Shown here: positions 7,553-11,617 of the stretch, in pieces | Position numbering within the stretch: position 1 is the first letter of the stretch | Layout: the number at the start of each line of letters is the position of its first letter | DNA from: Candidatus Scybalocola fimicaballi | GTDB taxonomy: Bacteria; Bacteroidota; Bacteroidia; Bacteroidales; Paludibacteraceae | NCBI GenBank assembly: GCA_002317115.1 | Contig: DCIP01000054.1 | Coordinates: forward strand, 1 to 11,617 | DNA length: 11,617 nt | Direction of reading: 5' to 3' | The notes under the pieces: generated by a model | What the model was told of the DNA's origin: nothing | Databases searched by the model: none | The model's input: only the letters and a program-made list of their open reading frames with translations | Made by a program: the position numbers and the translations under genes

Positions 7553-8467
7553 ATGGAAGACGGTAATAAAAAAAGACTGATTGCTGGCCACCTTGCGGCA
7601 TGTGGTGCTTATCTCATTTTTGGCTTTAATATTGTGTTGACGAAGGATTTGACCAACTCTCATATCTTTACGCCTCTTTCACTTTTCACCTTGCGTTCCA
7701 TAGGCGCAGGACTTCTTTTCTGGATCCTTTCTATATTTTCAGCTAAGGAGACGGTGGATAAGAGAGACCTTGTCAAAATTTTCCTGGCCAGTCTGCTTGG
7801 CTACTACGGCACCCAACTCACTTTTCTCGTCGGGATCAACTACTCCACTCCACTCGACTGCTCTATAATAGCCACTTTCACCCCCGTCTTCACAATGCTT
7901 GTGGCGGCAGTGGCATTGAAAGAGCCTATCACTCCAAAGAAAGCTATCGGAGTGGCGATAAGTTTGGCTGGTGTCATCCTGTTAATATATAATAGTAGCA
8001 TCGCCACCGCAGGGACAACAAGGACAACTACTCCATTCGGCATTATCCTTATCTTCTTAAATGGTCTTTTGTTCGCGTCATACCTTGGAATCTTCCGTCC
8101 TGTAATACAGAAATATTCCGTCGTCACCTTCATGAAATGGATATTTCTGTTTTCATTCGCAATGTCAGCCCCATTCTCCGCTCCCGACCTTATGGCGGTC
8201 GACTACGCAAATGTGCCGACAACTGTTTTCTTGGAGCTCGGATATTTGGTGTTTTTTGCCACTTTCATCGCATATTTTCTCATTCCAATAGGGCAAAAGG
8301 AGCTTCGTCCGACGCTGGTAAGTCTCTACTCATATATGCAGCCTATCGTTGCGACGTCCCTAGGCATATACCTTGGAATGGACACTTTGAGTCCGATGAA
8401 AGTCATCTCTTGCGCTGCGGTAGTTGTCGGAGTCGTGTTAGTAAACAAGTCGAAATCGAAGAGATAA
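7553..8467 (+). CDS. EamA/DMT-family permease
   Basis: This 304-residue inner-membrane protein is a drug/metabolite transporter of the ten-helix type with two EamA repeats. The first repeat covers about 10-147 and contains GYYGTQLTFLVGINYSTP (83-100), TPVFT (110-114) and KEPITPKKAIG (123-133). The second covers about 160-297 and contains YLGIFRPVIQKYS (177-189) and LYSYMQPIVATSLG (258-271), a typical helix 8-9 block. A lysine/arginine-rich tail ends the protein. Family members export or import amino acids, sugars or other small metabolites, and substrate cannot be told from sequence. Its stop codon TAA lies inside hexamer tract copy 2. It is probably a single-gene transcript, since the next gene has its own promoter. 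Confidence 0.9.
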   Translation: MEDGNKKRLIAGHLAACGAYLIFGFNIVLTKDLTNSHIFTPLSLFTLRSIGAGLLFWILSIFSAKETVDKRDLVKIFLASLLGYYGTQLTFLVGINYSTPLDCSIIATFTPVFTMLVAAVALKEPITPKKAIGVAISLAGVILLIYNSSIATAGTTRTTTPFGIILIFLNGLLFASYLGIFRPVIQKYSVVTFMKWIFLFSFAMSAPFSAPDLMAVDYANVPTTVFLELGYLVFFATFIAYFLIPIGQKELRPTLVSLYSYMQPIVATSLGIYLGMDTLSPMKVISCAAVVVGVVLVNKSKSKR

Positions 8468-8493
8468 CGTTAACGTTGACGATAACGATAACC
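8464..8493. repeat. Hexamer tract, copy 2
   Basis: Five consecutive 6-bp words of the set ATAACG, TTAACG and TTGACG (the last ending ACC) start inside the final sense codon of the EamA permease gene and supply its stop codon. It includes the palindrome AACGTTAACGTT at 8466-8477. The 18-bp core at 8463-8480 is identical to 933-950 in copy 1. Its role is unknown. Confidence 0.7.
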
Positions 8494-8546
8494 TTAGCCA
8501 AACTTATCAATAACATACTCGGCAGCACTTCTATACTTAATTTTTG

Positions 8547-8578
8547 TTTGCCCAAACGTATATTTTTCTTTACATTTG
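8547..8578 (+). promoter_or_regulatory. Promoter of the AGCS symporter gene, -33 and -7 boxes
   Basis: TTTG at 8547-8550, a 20-bp spacer and TACATTTG at 8571-8578 form a near-ideal Bacteroidetes promoter. Transcription would start near 8585, about 13 nt before the ATG at 8598. An upstream in-frame TTG at 8544 lies at the -33 box and so cannot be the start of translation from this promoter. Confidence 0.75.
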
Positions 8579-8597
8579 CAAGCAAAATCACATAAGT

Positions 8598-9947
8598 ATG
8601 TATAATATTGCCACTTTTATATCAGATTTAAGTTCATTTCTTTGGAATGGGCCGATGATAATCTGCCTACTTTTCACCCACATATTTTTGACTATTCGTC
8701 TGAAATTTCCTCAGCGTCATATTTTTAAAGCAATTCGTTTAAGTCTTCAGAAAGAAGAAGGTAGTCATGGCGACGTTTCTGCATTCGGTGCCCTTGCGAC
8801 GAGTTTGGCAGCGACAATCGGCACAGGAAATATCGTGGGAGTGGGCACAGCTGTAGCCTTGGGTGGTCCGGGAGCTGTATTTTGGTGCTGGATCACAGGA
8901 GTTTTAGGCATAGCGACAAAATATGCGGAGGGAATGTTAGCCGTGAAATATCGAGTGAAGACATCGCAGCAGAAGATGATCGGCGGACCGATGTTTGCTT
9001 TGAGTCGCGGACTTGGCATGAAGAAACTTGCTATTCTGTTCTGTATCTTCACTGCTCTTGCCGCATTTGGAATCGGCAATACAGTCCAGGCAAACGCTAT
9101 CAGCACACTATTGTATGAGAATTATGCCGTCGACACATGGATCAGCGGACTTGTGCTCGCCATACTTGTAGCGGCAGTTTTGATATTCGGAGTAAAGGGA
9201 ATTTCCAACGTCTGCTCACTACTTGTACCGGTTATGGCGCTTCTATACGTCTGCGGATGCATTTACATTTTAATCTGCAATCACGAGTATTTAGGCCAAA
9301 CTGTTTCATTGATTCTTGCATCTGCATTCGACGGCAAAGCAGCAATGGGAGGTGCGGCAGGAAGTGGAATAATGATCGCGGCGCGTTATGGTATCGCCCG
9401 TGGATTGTTCAGCAACGAGAGTGGTATGGGATCAGCACCTATTGTAGCGGCTGCAGCAAAGAGCAGTTCGCCTGTAAAGCAAGGATTGATATCAAGTAGC
9501 GGAACATTCTGGGACACCGTCGTCATCTGTGCAATGACCGGATTGGTCCTTGTCAGCACACAAATCGCAAATCCTGAAATCACAGCTGGCCAGGGAGCGA
9601 TTTTGACTAAACGAGCTTTTGAATGCATCCCCGTCGCTGGACCACTTATCCTAAGTTTCGGATTGGTGACATTCACATTCTCCACAATTCTTGGATGGAG
9701 CTACTATGCGGAAAGAGCCATAGAGTATCTATTCAGCGGGAAATGGCAAAAGAGAAGCAGACTAAAATATTTCATCAGTGCATACCGTGTGATTTGGGTG
9801 ATAGCCATCTTCATCGGCTCGGTAGTCAGCCTGCAAGTGGTATGGGATTTTGCCGACTGTATGAATGCGTTGATGGCGTTGCCAAACCTTGTCTCGTTGA
9901 TATTGCTATCTAAGATTATAGCAAAAGAAAGCAACTACGATTGCTGA
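8598..9947 (+). CDS. Alanine/glycine:cation symporter (AGCS family)
   Basis: This inner-membrane secondary transporter is predicted to take up alanine or glycine with Na+ (AGCS family, relatives DagA and AlsT). From the ATG at 8598 it has 449 residues, a normal length. Family signatures include GTGNIVGVGTAVALGGPGAV (76-95) and the block ARYGIARGLFSNESGMGSAP (262-281). Many hydrophobic segments fit about ten or more membrane helices. I rejected a frame opening 18 codons earlier at a TTG because that region is the promoter. The gene is followed by 54 bp and then the MntA/HepT pair, which has its own -7 box. Substrate and ion are family-level inferences, not read from the sequence. Confidence 0.93.
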   Translation: MYNIATFISDLSSFLWNGPMIICLLFTHIFLTIRLKFPQRHIFKAIRLSLQKEEGSHGDVSAFGALATSLAATIGTGNIVGVGTAVALGGPGAVFWCWITGVLGIATKYAEGMLAVKYRVKTSQQKMIGGPMFALSRGLGMKKLAILFCIFTALAAFGIGNTVQANAISTLLYENYAVDTWISGLVLAILVAAVLIFGVKGISNVCSLLVPVMALLYVCGCIYILICNHEYLGQTVSLILASAFDGKAAMGGAAGSGIMIAARYGIARGLFSNESGMGSAPIVAAAAKSSSPVKQGLISSSGTFWDTVVICAMTGLVLVSTQIANPEITAGQGAILTKRAFECIPVAGPLILSFGLVTFTFSTILGWSYYAERAIEYLFSGKWQKRSRLKYFISAYRVIWVIAIFIGSVVSLQVVWDFADCMNALMALPNLVSLILLSKIIAKESNYDC

Positions 9948-9973
9948 TTTTTGAGAATGGTTTACTATATTTG
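9941..9973 (+). promoter_or_regulatory. Putative promoter of the mntA-hepT pair
   Basis: TATATTTG at 9966-9973 is a perfect TAnnTTTG box 28 bp upstream of the mntA ATG. A TTG at 9941-9943 lies 22 bp further up, slightly long for the -33 spacing, and overlaps the end of the symporter gene. Confidence 0.5.
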
Positions 9974-10001
9974 CGATAATTAGCTTATCAATCATTTCCA
10001 T

Positions 10002-10298
10002 ATGGAAACACGAGAGTCGATATTGAACATATTAGGTCTTTATTTTAAAACAAACAAAGACAAATATGGCCTAGTAAAAATGGGTCTATTCGGAAGCTGT
10101 GTCAGAAACGAAAACAGGGAGGATAGCGACATAGATGTTGGAATAGAACTTAAAAATTCAAATTTCTTCATCAGAATGCAGATCAAAGAAGAATTAGAAA
10201 AAATTTACAATCGTTCGGTTGACGTGATTTCCCTAAAATCAATCATGACACCATATTTTTCTGATGAAATCAATAAAGAAATAGTCTATGTTGAATAA
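10002..10298 (+). CDS. mntA: MntA-type minimal nucleotidyltransferase antitoxin
   Basis: This 98-residue protein is a minimal nucleotidyltransferase of the MNT family. It shows the exact GSX10DXD active-site pattern: G31-S32, ten residues, then D43 and D45, with D74 (SVDVIS) as a likely third carboxylate. In characterised type VII toxin-antitoxin pairs, MntA adds AMP to a tyrosine in the RX4HXY motif of the HepT RNase and so silences it. The ATG at 10002 follows a -7 box by 28 bp. The gene overlaps the hepT start by 11 bp in another frame, the tight order expected for this module. The DNA is visibly more A/T-rich than the symporter gene before it, suggesting horizontal gain. All active-site residues are intact. 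Confidence 0.88.
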   Translation: METRESILNILGLYFKTNKDKYGLVKMGLFGSCVRNENREDSDIDVGIELKNSNFFIRMQIKEELEKIYNRSVDVISLKSIMTPYFSDEINKEIVYVE

Positions 10299-10658
10299 CG
10301 AAAGGATTAAATCAATGTTATTTTTCGCAATAGAGAAAATTTCTTTTGCGATTGAGACAAATAGTGAAACCAATAACGTAAACGAATATTTGGAATCGCA
10401 ATCAGGAATGATATTGTTTAACTCTACATGTATGTGTCTTCAAGTCATTGGAGAAACATTAAAAAAATAGATAATCTCGAAGAAAACTGGCTAAAAACAA
10501 GATATCCAGAGGTGCCGTGGACGAATATCTTTGCTTTGAGAAATATAATTTCTCATGAATATGCCGCTATAGATCCTGAAGAAATCTTAAACATAGTGAA
10601 GAATGATTTGCCTGACCTTAAGGAAAAATTGTGTTTTATAGTTTCTGATATAAAATGA
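10288..10658 (+). pseudogene. hepT: HepT-type HEPN toxin (DUF86), reading frame broken at an A7 run
   Basis: The ATG at 10288 opens a 60-codon frame ending VIGETLKK then TAG at 10468-10470. The rest of the family fold continues in the -1 frame to the stop at 10656-10658. Joining the two at the A run gives a 123-residue HEPN protein with YPEVPW (73-78) and the catalytic/AMPylation motif RNIISHEY (R85, H90, Y92), an exact RX4HXY. HepT is an RNase toxin of type VII systems, neutralised by MntA encoded just upstream. Read straight, the product lacks the active motif and should be inert. Explanations are a one-base loss in the A run, programmed -1 frameshifting or transcript slippage, or a sequencing error. 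Both halves still read as good family sequence without other damage, so any break is recent or the joint is functional. Confidence 0.8.
10450..10470 (+). other. Possible -1 slippage site in hepT
   Basis: Seven A residues (10461-10467) form the heptamer A AAA AAA in the upstream frame, directly followed by the TAG stop. A GGAGA lies 6 bases before it, resembling the stimulator of the dnaX frameshift site. A -1 slip here joins the two toxin halves exactly. Because Bacteroidetes ribosomes make little use of Shine-Dalgarno pairing, the GGAGA may mean nothing, and I saw no strong downstream hairpin. Confidence 0.35.
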
Positions 10659-10718
10659 TGTGGGCTTACTTGAGTCAAAGATTTTAGTGGTTTGTATCAC
10701 AAAATCCTATTTTTTGTT

Positions 10719-10726
10719 TATCTTTG
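10719..10726 (+). promoter_or_regulatory. Putative promoter of the DUF1846 gene, -7 box
   Basis: TATCTTTG matches TAnnTTTG. The nearest TTTG upstream (10691-10694) is 24 bp away, longer than usual. It predicts a start near 10732 and a leader of about 110 nt, the longest in the window. Confidence 0.5.
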
Positions 10727-10758
10727 CACATCATTGTTTTTCATTTTGTCGGCATAAA

Positions 10759-10783
10759 ACAAATTTACCTACCAATTTGTAGG
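10759..10783 (+). other. Overlapping inverted repeats in the DUF1846 leader
   Basis: ACAAATT and AATTTGT (10759-10765, 10774-10780) can pair around an 8-nt loop. CCTAC and GTAGG (10768-10772, 10779-10783) can pair instead, and the two stems share bases and exclude each other. It matches no riboswitch I recognise. Stems are short and A/T-rich, so chance is a real alternative. Confidence 0.25.
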
Positions 10784-10841
10784 GAAAATCGGCAAAATTC
10801 GAATATTTAGAAAAAAAGATTAATTAGAACAAAATACGAAC

Positions 10842-11617
10842 ATGAGTAACTGCAACGGATTTGATGGTGAAAAATACATCAAGATGCAGAGTGAACGCAT
10901 CAAAGAGAGAATAAGCCAATTTGGAGATAAACTATATCTTGAGTTTGGAGGAAAGTTGTTCGACGATTTTCACGCGTCGCGCGTACTTCCTGGGTTCCAG
11001 CCAGATTCAAAGATTCGTATGCTTTGTTCTATGAAAGACGAAGCTGAAATCATCATTGTCATCAATGCACAGGATATCGAGCGCAATAAGGTGCGTGGCG
11101 ACTTGGGTATCACATACGATCAGGATTTGCTTCGTTTGGTAGATGCATTCCGTGCTTACGGACTTTATGTATCCAGCGTTGTTTTGACTCGTTTCAGCGG
11201 TCATCCAAACCAGATCGCTTATCAGGAGAAATTGGAGAAACTTGGTTTGAAGGTGTACCGCCACTACCCTATTGAGGGCTATCCAGCAGATGTCCAGCAT
11301 ATCGCAAGTGAAGAAGGTTTCGGCAAATGCGAATATGTGAAGACGGATCGTCGTTTGGTTGTCGTTACAGCTCCTGGTCCAGGTTCAGGTAAGATGGCGA
11401 CATGTCTTTCTCAGCTTTACCATGAAAACAAGCGTGGAGTAAAGGCAGGATACGCTAAGTTTGAGACATTCCCAATCTGGAATATTCCATTGTCTCACCC
11501 AGTCAACGTCGCATACGAGGCAGCAACTGCTGATTTGGCCGACGTCAACATGATCGATCCATGGCATCTTGAGGCATACGGCAAGACAACAGTCAACTAC
11601 AACCGTGACATCGAGAT
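10842..11617 (+). CDS. DUF1846 (UPF0371) family protein, N-terminal part
   Basis: I translated this frame by hand from the ATG at 10842; it stays open for 258 codons to the right edge. Full family members are about 500 residues, so roughly half is present. The opening [18 protein letters not shown] (7-24), then [20 protein letters not shown] (32-51), are the characteristic start of DUF1846 proteins. APGPGSGK (177-184) resembles a nucleotide-binding P-loop. No signal peptide or membrane segment is seen, so it should be cytosolic. To my knowledge the family has no settled biochemical role. Codon choice resembles that of pckG (many GGT, CGT, AAG, GAG), hinting at good expression. It has its own promoter and a longer leader. 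Confidence 0.9.
   Translation, partial: MSNCNGFDGEKYIKMQSERIKERISQFGDKLYLEFGGKLFDDFHASRVLPGFQPDSKIRMLCSMKDEAEIIIVINAQDIERNKVRGDLGITYDQDLLRLVDAFRAYGLYVSSVVLTRFSGHPNQIAYQEKLEKLGLKVYRHYPIEGYPADVQHIASEEGFGKCEYVKTDRRLVVVTAPGPGSGKMATCLSQLYHENKRGVKAGYAKFETFPIWNIPLSHPVNVAYEAATADLADVNMIDPWHLEAYGKTTVNYNRDIE

Noticed and set aside
8137..8595. A 152-codon plus-strand frame overlapping the permease end and the following spacer.
   Set aside because: It is out of frame with the clear EamA protein, runs through the hexamer tract and promoter, and has no recognisable sequence.
8544..8597. An 18-codon N-terminal extension of the AGCS symporter from a TTG.
   Set aside because: The TTG lies at the -33 box, and the -7 box TACATTTG is at 8571-8578, so this stretch is promoter and the ATG at 8598 gives the usual length.
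10428..10658. The second hepT half as a separate 76-codon gene.
   Set aside because: Its first 13 codons overlap the upstream frame and match nothing, and family resemblance begins exactly at the A run, so it is the continuation of one gene.
11007..11300. A 97-codon minus-strand frame near the right end.
   Set aside because: It is antisense to the DUF1846 gene and has no independent support.

Overview
The window reads as chromosomal DNA of a Bacteroidetes bacterium, most likely order Bacteroidales (Prevotella/Bacteroides-like). This rests on protein family resemblance and on promoters: at least seven gene starts are preceded by a TAnnTTTG -7 box, several with a TTG/TTTG -33 box 18-22 bp upstream, and Shine-Dalgarno sequences are not obvious. 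No rRNA, tRNA, CRISPR array or insertion sequence was seen. No gene-free stretch exceeds 300 bases; the longest gap is 183 bp.

Layout. (1) 1-820, minus: 5' part of GTP-type PEP carboxykinase (pckG), cut by the left edge. (2) 986-7408, all minus, read right to left: cdsA, then an exopolysaccharide export/control trio (Wza-like outer-membrane lipoprotein, Wzc-like polymerisation regulator with tyrosine kinase and Tyr-Gly tail, PHP-type tyrosine phosphatase), then psd and pssA, with a strong hairpin terminator after pssA. (3) 7553-9947, plus: an EamA/DMT permease and an AGCS-type Na+/alanine-glycine symporter. (4) 10002-10658, plus: a MntA/HepT (MNT-HEPN) toxin-antitoxin pair in visibly A/T-rich DNA, with the toxin frame broken at a run of seven A. 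(5) 10842-end, plus: N-terminal half of a DUF1846 protein of unknown role, cut by the right edge.

How the genes work together. CdsA makes CDP-diacylglycerol, PssA converts it to phosphatidylserine and Psd decarboxylates that to phosphatidylethanolamine, so three consecutive membrane-lipid enzymes are present. Between cdsA and psd sits a compact kinase-phosphatase-exporter module for surface polysaccharide. It has its own predicted promoter, and no glycosyltransferase, flippase or polymerase accompanies it. The PHP phosphatase is expected to remove phosphate from the Wzc tyrosine tail, whose phosphorylation cycle controls polymer assembly and export.

The most notable observations are the interrupted hepT toxin with a possible A-run slippage site, the split lipid operon with the embedded export trio, the Tyr-Gly repeat tail, and an 18-bp identical core of a hexamer tract found at two sites 7.5 kb apart. 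I did not find convincing evidence for a wholly new biological system.
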